Assembly (NCBI GenBank): GCA_016721735.1
Contig: JADKHM010000007.1
Coordinates: 1 to 64,000 of the forward strand
Reading direction: 5' to 3'
DNA: 64,000 bases
Source: Flavobacterium sp.
GTDB lineage: Bacteria > Bacteroidota > Bacteroidia > Flavobacteriales > Flavobacteriaceae
This document shows positions 53,948 to 62,715 of this stretch, one piece after another. The position numbers and the translations under genes are program-made. The notes under the pieces are model-generated. The model ran no database searches. It was not told where the DNA came from and saw nothing but the letters and a program-made list of their open reading frames with translations. The stretch's first letter is position 1; the number at the start of each line of letters is the position of its first letter.

Positions 53948-55126
53948 ATGATTAAAAATTGTTTTATTGCCTTCGGCGTATTTTGTTCCTTTAGTGTTTT
54001 TGCTCAGGATGATTTGATTAATAAAGTCATCAAGAACGCTTCAGTTAATTCTAAATTTGAGTTTCAAGATATTATCAATTTAGAGCGAACTTCTGTAAAG
54101 AGTCAAGGATCTGCAGGTACTTGCTGGAGTTACTCTGGAAATTCTTTTTTAGAGTCTGAGATGATCAAGAAAGGAAAAACACCAGTTGATTTAGCTGAAA
54201 TTTTTGCCGCGAGACATGTCTATCTTGGTAAAGCAAGAAATTACATATTATTTAATGGAAATTTAGGTTTGGGTGACGGAGGAGAAACCCACGATGTCAT
54301 GAATATGTTGCGCAAATATGGCGCGATGCCTCAGCAGTCTTACACTATGGAAGATTATGGCAAAGGGGTCGTTAAATCTGATGAATTTCAGGCAAAATTT
54401 AAAACTATCTTAGACGATTATATCAAGAATCCTAGTACAACCAAAGGAACTTCTTGGGTAACTGACATCAATAATTATATGGATGAAAAGTTAGGCAAAC
54501 TACCAGAAAATTTCACTTATGCTGGAAAAACCTACACGCCGCAAACTTTCGCCAAAGAAGTAGTTGGCATCAATCCAGACGATTATATGGAGTTTTCTTC
54601 GTATAAAGACAATCCGTATTACTCAAAAATGGTATTACCTGTTCCTGATAACTGGAGTTATGATCAATTGTATAATGTGCCGATGACGGAGATGACCGAT
54701 ATTATTGACTATGCGTTAACAAAGGGATACACAATTGCTTGGTCATCGGATGTTTCAGAACCCTATTTTAGCTGGAGAAATGGTGTTGCTTTTGTGCCTA
54801 ATGTGACCGATTTGTATGCCATTACAGATGAGCAAAGAAAAACAATGTTTGACGGACCAACTCCAGAAAAAGCAGTTACTGAAGATTTGCGATTAGAAGG
54901 ATTGTATACTTTACACACGACAGATGACCACGCCATGCAAATTGTTGGATTGGCTAAGGATCAAAACGGAAAAGAATACTATAAAGTGAAAAATTCGTGG
55001 GGTGAAACCAATGATTATAAAGGCTATTTGTACGTAACCAAAGCGTTTGTGCAATTGAAGTCGACCGGAATTTTATTAAATAAAGCTGGTGTTCCTAAAA
55101 GCACCAAAGCGAAATTAAGAGCATAA
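53948..55126 (+). CDS. Secreted C1-family cysteine peptidase (aminopeptidase C/bleomycin hydrolase-like)
   Basis: 392 residues: signal peptide ending VFAQ (20), then the papain-fold catalytic core with Cys in QGSAGTCWSYSG (C59), His in TTDDHAMQIVGLAKDQ and Asn in YKVKNSWGETNDYKGYLYV. The order and spacing match the bleomycin hydrolase/PepC subfamily, which forms hexamers and trims N-terminal residues; here it is exported. It begins just after yaaA and ends with a strong terminator. Likely single-gene transcript with a TACATTTA box at 53916-53923. Confidence 0.93.
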   Translation: MIKNCFIAFGVFCSFSVFAQDDLINKVIKNASVNSKFEFQDIINLERTSVKSQGSAGTCWSYSGNSFLESEMIKKGKTPVDLAEIFAARHVYLGKARNYILFNGNLGLGDGGETHDVMNMLRKYGAMPQQSYTMEDYGKGVVKSDEFQAKFKTILDDYIKNPSTTKGTSWVTDINNYMDEKLGKLPENFTYAGKTYTPQTFAKEVVGINPDDYMEFSSYKDNPYYSKMVLPVPDNWSYDQLYNVPMTEMTDIIDYALTKGYTIAWSSDVSEPYFSWRNGVAFVPNVTDLYAITDEQRKTMFDGPTPEKAVTEDLRLEGLYTLHTTDDHAMQIVGLAKDQNGKEYYKVKNSWGETNDYKGYLYVTKAFVQLKSTGILLNKAGVPKSTKAKLRA

Positions 55127-55130
55127 AAAA

Positions 55131-55158
55131 AAGCCTGTCCATCGACAGGCTTTTTTTT
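55131..55158 (+). terminator. Rho-independent terminator of the C1 peptidase gene
   Basis: AAGCCTGTC (55131-55139), loop CATC, GACAGGCTT (55144-55152), then eight T's. Confidence 0.94.
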
Positions 55159-55432
55159 GTTACTTATCAAGTCACAATAGTGGATTGCAACTTCATCGAT
55201 TTTGGTTTTTCTCGTTTAATTAATTGAATACTTAGGATAAAGCGCAGAAACAGGTTATCGACACAGGTGTCAGGCAAAAAGACATTATACATTCAGAATG
55301 AAAGGAAAAAGATAATCACCAATCTAGGTGCAGCCATAAATCCTTGTGGACCTTTTTGACTAACGCGTTAATTGGGTAGAATTTTCCATTTATAATTTTC
55401 CAACCGTTGGGGCATTAGGTAAGCAATGATTA
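55159..55432. other. Non-coding gap with no recognised element
   Basis: Between a plus-strand terminator and the 3' end of the convergent amidotransferase gene. I find no gene, no clear repeat and no further strong hairpin here. Confidence 0.5.
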
Positions 55433-55999
55433 CTAGTTAACCCAATTCTGCAGCATCTTTTTTCCAAGAGGAGTTAACACGCTTTCTGGATGAAATTGCA
55501 GACCCTTGACGTCGTATATTCGATGGCGCAGCGACATGATTTGACTATTTTCATCCTGTGAAGTAATTTCTAACGATTCGGGAAAATTGATGGGATTGAC
55601 TACCCAAGAATGGTATCGTCCAACTTCCAGTGTCTTATCTAAACCATCAAATAACGGTTCATCATCCACAAGTACATGGATTGTCGTGGCTACGCCATGG
55701 TATACTTTTTCTAAGTTGATGATAGTGCCTCCGAAAACTTCGCCGATAGCTTGTTGTCCGAGACAAACGCCTAGAATACTCTTGGTAGGCGCATATTTTG
55801 AAATCACAGCTTTGACCAAACCCGCGTCGTCAGGAACACCAGGTCCAGGTGAAATCACGATTTTATCAAACTTTTCCAACTCGTCGAGTTCAAATTCATC
55901 GTTGCGAAAAACGGTTACTTCGCAATCTAGATCCTCGAGATAGTGAACTAAATTGTAGGTAAAACTGTCGTAATTATCGAGTACTACTATTTTTTTCAT
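55433..55999 (-). CDS. Anthranilate/aminodeoxychorismate synthase component II (glutamine amidotransferase)
   Basis: 188-residue class I glutamine amidotransferase with N-terminal LDNYDSFTYNLVHYLEDL, oxyanion ISPGPGVPDDAG, nucleophile C79 in GVCLGQQAIGEVFGG, and catalytic His/Glu in LQFHPESVLTP. It gives ammonia to a chorismate-using component I: TrpE for anthranilate or PabB for folate. This gene is not beside a trpE; the only component I gene seen here is pabB at 25660. So PabA, or a shared PabA/TrpG, is likely. Single gene, minus strand, 35 nt after the YceI gene upstream of it (stop at 56035). Confidence 0.92.
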   Translation of the reverse strand: MKKIVVLDNYDSFTYNLVHYLEDLDCEVTVFRNDEFELDELEKFDKIVISPGPGVPDDAGLVKAVISKYAPTKSILGVCLGQQAIGEVFGGTIINLEKVYHGVATTIHVLVDDEPLFDGLDKTLEVGRYHSWVVNPINFPESLEITSQDENSQIMSLRHRIYDVKGLQFHPESVLTPLGKKMLQNWVN

Positions 56000-56034
56000 G
56001 CGTTATTTGATGATCCTAACTTGTTGCAACTATT

Positions 56035-56592
56035 CTAAAAAACAAGATTGACTTGCAGTTCGAACTCATCGTATATGGTTCGGTCTCCTAGATCAGCAAA
56101 GAAACTACCGGAACCGTATTGTATGCCGTATTTCGTTCTATCAATCACTAGATTTGCGGAAGCTTTATTTCCTTTGATTACCAATTCAAAAATGACAGGA
56201 TTGGTTTTTCCTTTGATAGTTAAGTCTGCGACAATGGAGTAAGTTCCCTTTGCAATTGGTTTTATCGCTTTAAATACCAGCAATGCTTCTTTAAATTCTT
56301 CTGTATTAAAGAAGTCGCTGGATTTCAGATGTCCTTCTAATTGGGCTTTGTCTTTACCTGACTGGTCGTTATTGTTTAGCGTAGTCATATTGACGACAAA
56401 ACTTCCGTTGGAGAGTTTCTTTTTGGTGTAGGTAAGGAATCCTTCCTTAAATTGCAACGTTCCTTTATGTTCGCCAGTGATTTTTTTTCCCGTCCAAACA
56501 ATGGTGCTTTTTGTGATATTTATTTTGCGAACTTGAGCATTGACGGCAAGGGAAATCAAAAGGAACAGTAGGAGGAAAGGTGTTTTTTTCAT
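56035..56592 (-). CDS. YceI family protein (paralog A)
   Basis: 185 residues with a signal peptide (ending VNAQ), then the YceI lipocalin-like barrel: KSTIVWTGKKITGEHKGTLQ, LEGHLKSSDFFNTEEFKEAL, YSIVADLTIKGKTNPVIFEL, RTKYGIQYGSGSFFADLGDR. YceI proteins bind isoprenoid-like or polyprenyl ligands in the periplasm; the ligand here is unknown. It is a paralog of 56751-57320 but has its own upstream promoter (TAACTTTG at 56637-56644), since a terminator lies between the two. Followed by the amidotransferase gene. Confidence 0.93.
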   Translation of the reverse strand: MKKTPFLLLFLLISLAVNAQVRKINITKSTIVWTGKKITGEHKGTLQFKEGFLTYTKKKLSNGSFVVNMTTLNNNDQSGKDKAQLEGHLKSSDFFNTEEFKEALLVFKAIKPIAKGTYSIVADLTIKGKTNPVIFELVIKGNKASANLVIDRTKYGIQYGSGSFFADLGDRTIYDEFELQVNLVF

Positions 56593-56636
56593 GATGCTAT
56601 ACTTTAGTTGGTCGTAACTCAGTCAATGGATTATCC

Positions 56637-56644
56637 CAAAGTTA
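56637..56644 (-). promoter_or_regulatory. -7 box of YceI paralog A
   Basis: TAACTTTG on the minus strand exactly fits TAnnTTTG, about 45 nt before the ATG at 56592, and lies downstream of the terminator of the preceding gene. Confidence 0.5.
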
Positions 56645-56692
56645 CAAAAACAAAACTTTCCAAAATTTTTTTCTGCGAATTATAATGCAAAC

Positions 56693-56722
56693 AAAAAACC
56701 TTGACGGATTAGCGCCAAGGTT
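56693..56722 (-). terminator. Rho-independent terminator after YceI paralog B
   Basis: On the minus strand AACCTTG (56722-56716) pairs with CAAGGTT (56703-56697), followed by T's (to 56693). It separates the MarR-nitroreductase-YceI transcript from YceI paralog A. Confidence 0.75.
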
Positions 56723-56750
56723 TCTAAATAGCAATTTTTCCCTTTTTTTG

Positions 56751-57320
56751 TTAGAACTGTAGAGAAACAGTCAAATCGAAATTGTCAGAAATTACCTTGT
56801 CTCCTAAATTATCGAAGAAACTTCCAGAACCGTATTTGATGTCGTATTTTGTTCTATCCACTACTAGTTTTGCAGTTGCCGTTTTATCTTTAACAATCAA
56901 GTCAAAAGTTACTGGTTTTGTAATTCCCTTAATAGTTAAGTCGCCAACAACCGTATATACATTAGTTGATTTTTCTGTTACACTTTTAAAGTTGATACTT
57001 GCAGTTGGGAATTTTTCAACACCAAAGAAATCGTCTGCTTTTAAGTGACCTTCCAATTTTTCTTTTCCTTCTCCAGCTTTCAAATCATTCACTTGAATAC
57101 TAGTCATGTCTACTGTAAATTTACCACGGGCGATCTTATTGTTTTTCATAAAGAATGCGCCATCCTTTAGTTTGATTGATCCTTCGTGTTGACCTGTTAC
57201 TTTTTTCCCAACCCAAGAAATTGTGCTTTTTGCAACATCAACTCCTTTGGTTTGTGCGGTTGCTACTGTTGTTGATAAAACTACTGTTAATAGTAGGGCA
57301 AGAGTTTTTACGTTTTTCAT
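56751..57320 (-). CDS. YceI family protein (paralog B)
   Basis: 189 residues: signal peptide (ending VATAQ), KSTISWVGKKVTGQHEGSIK, LEGHLKADDFFGVEKFPTAS, YTVVGDLTIKGITKPVTFDL, RTKYDIKYGSGSFFDNLGDK. Same barrel family as paralog A. It is the third gene of a likely MarR-nitroreductase-YceI transcript; in Bacteroidota this trio is frequent and suggests a response to quinone-like or oxidised compounds. The gap to the nitroreductase gene is 28 nt. Confidence 0.93.
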   Translation of the reverse strand: MKNVKTLALLLTVVLSTTVATAQTKGVDVAKSTISWVGKKVTGQHEGSIKLKDGAFFMKNNKIARGKFTVDMTSIQVNDLKAGEGKEKLEGHLKADDFFGVEKFPTASINFKSVTEKSTNVYTVVGDLTIKGITKPVTFDLIVKDKTATAKLVVDRTKYDIKYGSGSFFDNLGDKVISDNFDLTVSLQF

Positions 57321-57348
57321 TTTGTTGTTTGTTTTAATTAAAAATTAT

Positions 57349-57981
57349 TTATAAAGTTAAAAATAGTTCTTCGTTTGATTTACGGACTTTCACGTAGTGT
57401 TGTGTTGCGTCTGACTCATCACGATAGCCTACGGTCGCAATCAGTGCAGCGCTCAAATTCATAGCGTCAAGACCCAGAATTTCATTGATTTGCAATGTTT
57501 CAAATCCTTCCATGGGTGTGACATCGATTTTAAGTTCAGCAGCGGCATTCAACAAATTTCCTAAAGCGAGATAAGTTTGTTTTGCTGTCCAAGTGTTTCT
57601 TTTTTCTTCCGGCAAAGTCGATATTTTCGATTTCATGAAGTCACCATAACCTGTCAAAGCATCTGCTGGCAAGCCTCTAGTTGTGGTCAATTTTTGTATT
57701 GCATCGTCAATTTCTTGATTTCCAAAATTGGTGATGTTGGCAAAAATGATTAAGTGTGACGCATCAACGATTTGACTTTGTCCCCAAGCTGCAGGTTGCA
57801 ATTTTGCTCGTAAGTCAGCTGTATCCACAAAAATCACTTTGTAAGGTTGTAATCCGTATGATGATGCGCTTAGGCGAATGGCTTCTTTTAAAGCACTTAG
57901 GTCTCCATCCGACACTTTTTTCGTCGCGTCGAATTTTTTGGTGGCGTAACGCCAATTTTGATTTTCTAAAAATGTGCTCAT
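57349..57981 (-). CDS. NAD(P)H-dependent nitroreductase-family oxidoreductase
   Basis: 210 residues from the ATG at 57981. An upstream in-frame ATG at 58017 would overlap the preceding MarR stop by 32 nt and adds residues outside the family. Features: RYATKKFDATKKVSDGDL (FMN phosphate), IRLSASSYGLQPYKVIFVDT, NAAAELKIDVTPMEGF and TVGYRDESDATQHYVKVR. This is the NfsB-like FMN nitroreductase fold, active as a dimer, with electrons from NAD(P)H for nitro or quinone reduction. It starts 4 nt after the MarR stop, so co-transcription is expected. Confidence 0.93.
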   Translation of the reverse strand: MSTFLENQNWRYATKKFDATKKVSDGDLSALKEAIRLSASSYGLQPYKVIFVDTADLRAKLQPAAWGQSQIVDASHLIIFANITNFGNQEIDDAIQKLTTTRGLPADALTGYGDFMKSKISTLPEEKRNTWTAKQTYLALGNLLNAAAELKIDVTPMEGFETLQINEILGLDAMNLSAALIATVGYRDESDATQHYVKVRKSNEELFLTL

Positions 57982-57985
57982 AGTA

Positions 57986-58450
57986 TTATTTGTTATTAAA
58001 AGTTCTATATTTTTCAAGCAATTGATTTAAGTATTGTAATTCTTCTGCATTCAAATTTGAGGCGAACGTTTGTTCATGATCATTTACTTTGGGATCAAGT
58101 TCTTCCAGAAGCGCCAATCCTTGTGGCGTAATCAAAATTTCCATTTTTCGGCGATTCTCAGGACACACTTCACGAGTTACGTAATTCTTGAGTAAAAGTT
58201 TGTCGATTAATCGTGTTGTATTACTGTTTTTGGCAAGCATTCGCTCTTGAATTTCACACATGTTTACTGCTGCTCCTTTTTGGCCTCGTAAAATACGTAA
58301 CACGTTGTATTGTTCCGGCGAGACATCGTAAGGTTTCAGCAATTCATTGAAGTTGTCACCAATGACATTTTGCGTATATATCAAATTGAGAATGACTTTC
58401 TTCGAATCGTCTAATGTGACATTTGATTTTATGATCTCTTCAATTTTCAT
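57986..58450 (-). CDS. MarR family transcriptional regulator
   Basis: 154 residues from MKIEEIIKSN (the in-frame extension to 58510 was rejected because it is read across operator palindromes). The winged helix is DVSPEQYNVLRILRGQKGAA, CEIQERMLAKNSNTTRLIDK, VTREVCPENRRKMEILITPQ. It probably represses its own operon until a phenolic, quinone or oxidising signal relieves it. Three palindromes of the form TTGTAnnTACAA lie at 58453-58510, directly before the start codon. It is followed 4 nt later by the nitroreductase gene. Confidence 0.93.
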   Translation of the reverse strand: MKIEEIIKSNVTLDDSKKVILNLIYTQNVIGDNFNELLKPYDVSPEQYNVLRILRGQKGAAVNMCEIQERMLAKNSNTTRLIDKLLLKNYVTREVCPENRRKMEILITPQGLALLEELDPKVNDHEQTFASNLNAEELQYLNQLLEKYRTFNNK

Positions 58451-58452
58451 AT

Positions 58453-58510
58453 TTGTAATTACAATATTTGTAGATACAAATGTATGTGTTTTATACATTT
58501 GTATATACAA
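58453..58510. promoter_or_regulatory. Three TTGTAnnTACAA operators before the MarR gene
   Basis: TTGTAATTACAA at 58453-58464, TTGTAGATACAA at 58468-58479 (within a 16-nt palindrome 58466-58481) and TTGTATATACAA at 58499-58510 share TTGTA-nn-TACAA. Centres are 15 and 31 nt apart, about 1.5 and 3 helical turns. Perfect dyads of this size fit MarR dimers. The first ends 3 nt before the ATG, so binding should block transcription. Confidence 0.75.
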
Positions 58511-58621
58511 GTGTGTGTTATTTATTTGTTAATTTTTGATTCATACTGTCTATAGGACCTTTAAATCCTTTGTTTGTAGGCATTGTCGATTTTTGTTATT
58601 TTTACAAAAAAAAAAAGCAAC

Positions 58622-58936
58622 ATGGACTTATCACAAAACGAATGGGCTAATCAATTGGAACAAGACAATAATGCCGTAATTATTGATGTCAGAACTCCTG
58701 AAGAATGGAGCGAAGGAATTATTCCAAATGCACTTCAAATAAATATTTACGAAGGACAAGGATTCATATATAAACTAGATGAATTAGACAAGACCAAAAA
58801 CTATTACGTCTATTGTAAAGCAGGAGGAAGAAGTTTACAAGCTTGCAGTATTATGAATCAATTAGGTTTCGAGCACACTTTTAACCTGCAAGGCGGTTTT
58901 ATGCAATGGCAAGGCGAAATAGTGGAGCCAGACTAA
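58622..58936 (+). CDS. Rhodanese-like domain protein
   Basis: 104 residues from MDLSQNEWANQL; the longer frame from 58583 adds unlikely leader residues. Motifs are VIIDVRTPEEWSEGIIPNAL, then the active-site loop C65-KAGGRS in YVYCKAGGRSLQA and FNLQGGFMQWQG. Rhodanese (sulfurtransferase) single domain, cytosolic; the CxxGxRS loop is complete. Donor and acceptor are unknown. Transcribed divergently from the MarR gene with a separate promoter region. Confidence 0.93.
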   Translation: MDLSQNEWANQLEQDNNAVIIDVRTPEEWSEGIIPNALQINIYEGQGFIYKLDELDKTKNYYVYCKAGGRSLQACSIMNQLGFEHTFNLQGGFMQWQGEIVEPD

Positions 58937-58960
58937 AATAGCTATAAACAGAAATTTGCG

Positions 58961-61369
58961 CTACTTGCCAATTCGATTCTTCTCTGCTTCTAATCCGGTT
59001 TCTCTTTCGCGTGACTTCTTAACTGTATCACTTCCGAAATTGTAAGTCAAATTGAAGCGGACTTGACGGCTATCGTTTCCTCCATCACCTTTAATTTTGA
59101 CAAAGTCATATTGCGTCTTTCCGTGCCAAGGCGATGAATACAAGATGTCTGAAAAAGCCAAACGCGCAGTCAATTTCTTATTAAGGAATTGTTTTTGGAA
59201 AGCGAGGTCAAGTGATCCGAGACTTTGTGTCTTAAAAGTTCCTCCCCAAATAGAAGGTGAACTATACCAACCCGACACTTCCATCATGATGCCTTTGGGT
59301 AAAGTAAAATTGTTTTGACCGTATAAACTCAATGATTCCTGTTTGATGGAAAGAAAAGCATCATTGGTGGCAATATATTTACTTTGATACGCATTGATGC
59401 TAAAAAATACATTCCACCATTTTTTTACTTCAAACGGATAAGACACGCCCAAATTAATAACTTCTTCATTCGCCACATTCTTAGAAGTTAGAAAACTTCT
59501 GCTAGGCCCCGCTGCTTCTATGACTTGTGCAAAATAATCCGTAACTCTCGTAAAACTTAAACTGGTGTTTAAGGTATAATTATAGGTGTGTGATAACTTA
59601 AAATTATCGGCGTATTGTGGTTTTAAGAACGGATTTCCTCTCATAAAAGACAACTCATCTATTTGGTATTCAAATGGATTGAGTGATTGGTAGTTGGGTC
59701 GCTCAATTCGGCGACTATAAATGAAAGCGAAGGTATTTTTGTCATTCTTGTTATAGGTAATTCCTCCGCTTGGAAACCAGTCGGTATAATTTCTTTTGAC
59801 TTGCTCGTTATTGGTAGGAATTAGCGCAATCAGCTCGCCATCGGACACAGTATTTTCAACACGAACACCAATTTGGAAATTAAATTTCTTAAATGTTCTG
59901 TTGTAATTTAAGTAACCGGCATTGACATTTTCCTTATAAATAAATTGGTTACTTCTATATGGGTTGAGCGTTTGTGTATTTCCAATTACACTATAAAAAT
60001 CGAGTGTGTTATCTGTTTTTACAAAGGATGTCTTGCCTCCAAGACTTAATTTGCCTTTCCAGAAGTTGCGTTCATAATCTGTTTTGAAAGTCGCAATGTT
60101 GATGGTAACAGGCGTGTTTTGGAAACTGTTATTCTCATTTAGAACTGTCGTTTCATCATTCGCAAAATAAGTATTGGGTTGGTCGTTTTGCTTTTTATTG
60201 CTGTAAATTCCATAATCAACATCCATGTTCAAACTGACACCGGTAGTATCTTCGTATTTGTAATTTATGTTGGAATACAAATTATACGATTTGTCTTTGC
60301 CCAAATTCTTTGCAATCAATATACTATCTATGATGGCACTATTTACAGGGTGAATAGGCGTTCGTGTATTTGATTCACTGAAATTGTTATTGAAATTGCC
60401 GCTAACAATCAGACCAAAGGTGTTTTTCTTATTCGCATAATAATCGTAACCCAGCTTAATGTTATTGGCGTTGGTGGTGTTTTTTGTATTTGATCTCGAG
60501 TTGAAAATGGTATTGCTTTGTTCGCGATAGATGTTGATGAAATCATAGGAATCTCCAAAACGATTACTGTAGTTTCCATAGATATTTGACTTTTTATCTC
60601 TGGAATTAAAAGACAATGAGTTGATGGATGTTTGGTATTTTCCAATGTTTACGCCACTAGAGGCACTTCCGTTACTGCCAAATTTCTTGTTTTTCTTTAA
60701 TTTGATATTCAAGATGCCGGCATTTCCCCCAGCATCATACTTGGAGGATGGCTGTGTAATTATTTCGATGCTATCGATGTCATTAGATTGCAGTGTTTTT
60801 AGGAAGTTAATCAATTCGCTGCCCGTCAAATAGGATTGTTTCCCATCGATGTAAATCAGTACACCTGTCTTGCCTTCCACGATAATATTATCATTGTTAT
60901 CGATGGTGATTCCTGGCGTCTTTCGCAATAATTCAAATCTAGTAATTCCAGTTGCGTTAAGCGTATTCTGAACGTTAAATACCGTTTTATCTGCCAATAC
61001 TTGGACAATTGGCTTTTTATTTTTGACTACGACTTCAGTAAGTTCATTCGTTTTTTCACGTAAAATGATGGTTGGTATTACTTTCAGTGCATCGTTTTTT
61101 TCAAATGGTTCCGATTGAAAGTCTTCGTACCCAATAGTATTTATTTGCAGGTAGTATTTGCCGTCTGGAACATTAGAAAATATAAATTTCCCTTCTTTGT
61201 CTGTGATGGCTGTTTTTTGAAGGACGTTCTTTTCGGCTTGAAAGAGTAGCACCGATATGTTCGATCCTTCCGTATCTTTTTTTAATTGTAAAATTCCTTT
61301 AATAGATTGGTCTTGAGCAGATACAAAATGAAAACAAAGGAGTATAACGGCAAGTAAAAATTTCTTCAT
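58961..61369 (-). CDS. Outer-membrane beta-barrel/TonB-receptor-like protein
   Basis: 802 residues from MKKFLLAVILLC (ATG at 61369; the upstream frame to 61444 is not signal-like). A signal peptide (ending FVSAQ) is followed by a carboxypeptidase-regulatory-like domain (SIKGILQLKKDTEGSNISVL, VPDGKYYLQINTIGYEDFQS) and a plug-like segment (VNTLNATGITRFELLRKTPG-type motif; VLIYIDGKQSYLTGSELINF). A large barrel with OMP_b-brl_3-type motifs (LTYNFGSD at the end) makes up the rest. It resembles the outer membrane beta-barrel family (PF14905), often not truly TonB-linked. Substrate unknown. Single gene. Confidence 0.87.
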   Translation of the reverse strand: MKKFLLAVILLCFHFVSAQDQSIKGILQLKKDTEGSNISVLLFQAEKNVLQKTAITDKEGKFIFSNVPDGKYYLQINTIGYEDFQSEPFEKNDALKVIPTIILREKTNELTEVVVKNKKPIVQVLADKTVFNVQNTLNATGITRFELLRKTPGITIDNNDNIIVEGKTGVLIYIDGKQSYLTGSELINFLKTLQSNDIDSIEIITQPSSKYDAGGNAGILNIKLKKNKKFGSNGSASSGVNIGKYQTSINSLSFNSRDKKSNIYGNYSNRFGDSYDFINIYREQSNTIFNSRSNTKNTTNANNIKLGYDYYANKKNTFGLIVSGNFNNNFSESNTRTPIHPVNSAIIDSILIAKNLGKDKSYNLYSNINYKYEDTTGVSLNMDVDYGIYSNKKQNDQPNTYFANDETTVLNENNSFQNTPVTINIATFKTDYERNFWKGKLSLGGKTSFVKTDNTLDFYSVIGNTQTLNPYRSNQFIYKENVNAGYLNYNRTFKKFNFQIGVRVENTVSDGELIALIPTNNEQVKRNYTDWFPSGGITYNKNDKNTFAFIYSRRIERPNYQSLNPFEYQIDELSFMRGNPFLKPQYADNFKLSHTYNYTLNTSLSFTRVTDYFAQVIEAAGPSRSFLTSKNVANEEVINLGVSYPFEVKKWWNVFFSINAYQSKYIATNDAFLSIKQESLSLYGQNNFTLPKGIMMEVSGWYSSPSIWGGTFKTQSLGSLDLAFQKQFLNKKLTARLAFSDILYSSPWHGKTQYDFVKIKGDGGNDSRQVRFNLTYNFGSDTVKKSRERETGLEAEKNRIGK

Positions 61370-61597
61370 GCGTATGGTGATATTGACATTTAATATTGGC
61401 TTTTGAAAAGTCCAATCATTTATTTTGCTACAATAGACACACAAACGTTGCAGTTGTTACAAAAAACGTAAAACTTTTCTACTATTGTCCTCGCAAAAGG
61501 TGTAATAATTCTTAGTGTATTTCGGAAATATTTACTTTGAAATTAACAATTGTAGCAATTGATGATACATCAATAGCTTAAGAGTTTCTGTAAAATC

Positions 61598-62284
61598 TTA
61601 CTCCCTTGACACAAGTTTACTCTTCTTATTTTTATAAATATATACCGCGATAGGAAAATAAGCAACACTAAATAGTGCATATCCAACTCGTTTTACAATT
61701 CTACCATAAAAAGGGTCGAAGAGTGGTCCTAATTGTGTGAGAATTAAAGCCGTAAAGAAGATTGCCAATTCCCATTTAGGAAGCTTTCTCGCGGAAAGAA
61801 AAGCCCCAGCAAGAAAAATTTGACTTAGGAACCAAAAATCTAGGTACTTTAAAAGGAAGAACAATTTCGAATTATCGTAAAACAAAGGTTCAATGATACT
61901 ATTAGATTGAATCTTGTTTAACAAAAAGTATGCTCTATCTTGTGGTAATTTGAATACTTCAACCAAACATAAATCAATAGTAAATTGACCAAACATGACA
62001 AAAATCGAAAGTATGACAAAGAAAAAACTAAGCCCAAACCAAACAGGGTAATTGCGATTTTTTAGAAAAGCGCCAATGGCAAGGTAAGCAGGAATCATAA
62101 GCAAAAGCGATAACATCAAAATAAGATGCGCATTGATCCATGATGTGCTATATTTAGTTAGCCCGACATAGAAATCTTTATGATTATGTTCGTGTATGAA
62201 TAGCAATATTTGGCCTAACGCGTATAAGGGGAAGCAAGCTAATAAACAAAACGCCCAAAAGGCATTCTTAATTTGTATAAACAT
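61598..62284 (-). CDS. Hypothetical multi-pass membrane protein
   Basis: 228 residues with about six TM helices: FWAFCLLACFPLYALGQILL, AHLILMLSLLLMIPAYLAIG, FGLSFFFVILSIFVMFGQFT, FLSQIFLAGAFLSARK, WELAIFFTALILTQLGPLFD and VGYALFSVAYFPIAVYIYKN. A basic C-terminus follows. I do not recognise the family. It stands alone between the outer-membrane receptor gene and a 430-nt non-coding gap. Confidence 0.75.
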   Translation of the reverse strand: MFIQIKNAFWAFCLLACFPLYALGQILLFIHEHNHKDFYVGLTKYSTSWINAHLILMLSLLLMIPAYLAIGAFLKNRNYPVWFGLSFFFVILSIFVMFGQFTIDLCLVEVFKLPQDRAYFLLNKIQSNSIIEPLFYDNSKLFFLLKYLDFWFLSQIFLAGAFLSARKLPKWELAIFFTALILTQLGPLFDPFYGRIVKRVGYALFSVAYFPIAVYIYKNKKSKLVSRE

Positions 62285-62715
62285 GGAGTAGCGCTATTAG
62301 TAGGATGATGGTTTTAAAATAAAATGCTAAAAATAGTAAATTGATTTTGATATGCAACAGCAATAGTATTAATTGTGAAATCCCCATTCGGATAAAGATA
62401 GAACTTTGGCATGAGTTGTTACTAAAACAAAAAACGGCTGATTTAAGACAGAGGTTTTTCAATTTCACTTTTCAAAGAATAGTTTAATTAATTCGAACTC
62501 TTTTTGTACAATGTACTTTATCAATTCAAGAGTTCAAGTTATATTCTTTCTTCTTTGCTTGCAATTGACATTCTTTGTCGTAGTACGCAAATTAGGAACT
62601 ATAGAAAGTCAATTCAGTTAAATTTCAAAAGCGATAATATTTAAATTTAATAAAAATTTATTGTTTATCAATAATTATTTATTATATTCGCCTCGTAATT
62701 TAAACACTATTCATT
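62285..62715. other. 431-nt AT-rich gap with promoter of the DUF2975 gene
   Basis: No convincing gene. A 66-residue minus-strand frame at 62268-62468 lacks any conserved feature and overlaps the next gene's start. The only element I can support is the promoter at 62661-62690. The region is very AT-rich, including TAATAAAAATTTATTG. Confidence 0.5.
62661..62690 (+). promoter_or_regulatory. Promoter of the DUF2975/XRE pair
   Basis: TTG at 62661-62663, a 19-nt spacer, TATATTCG at 62683-62690 (TAnnTTTG with one change); the ATG is at 62716. Confidence 0.5.

Noticed and set aside
62268..62468. 66-residue hydrophobic minus-strand frame
   Set aside because: AT-rich sequence readily gives hydrophobic residues; it overlaps the start of the next gene by 17 nt and has no conserved motif I recognise.
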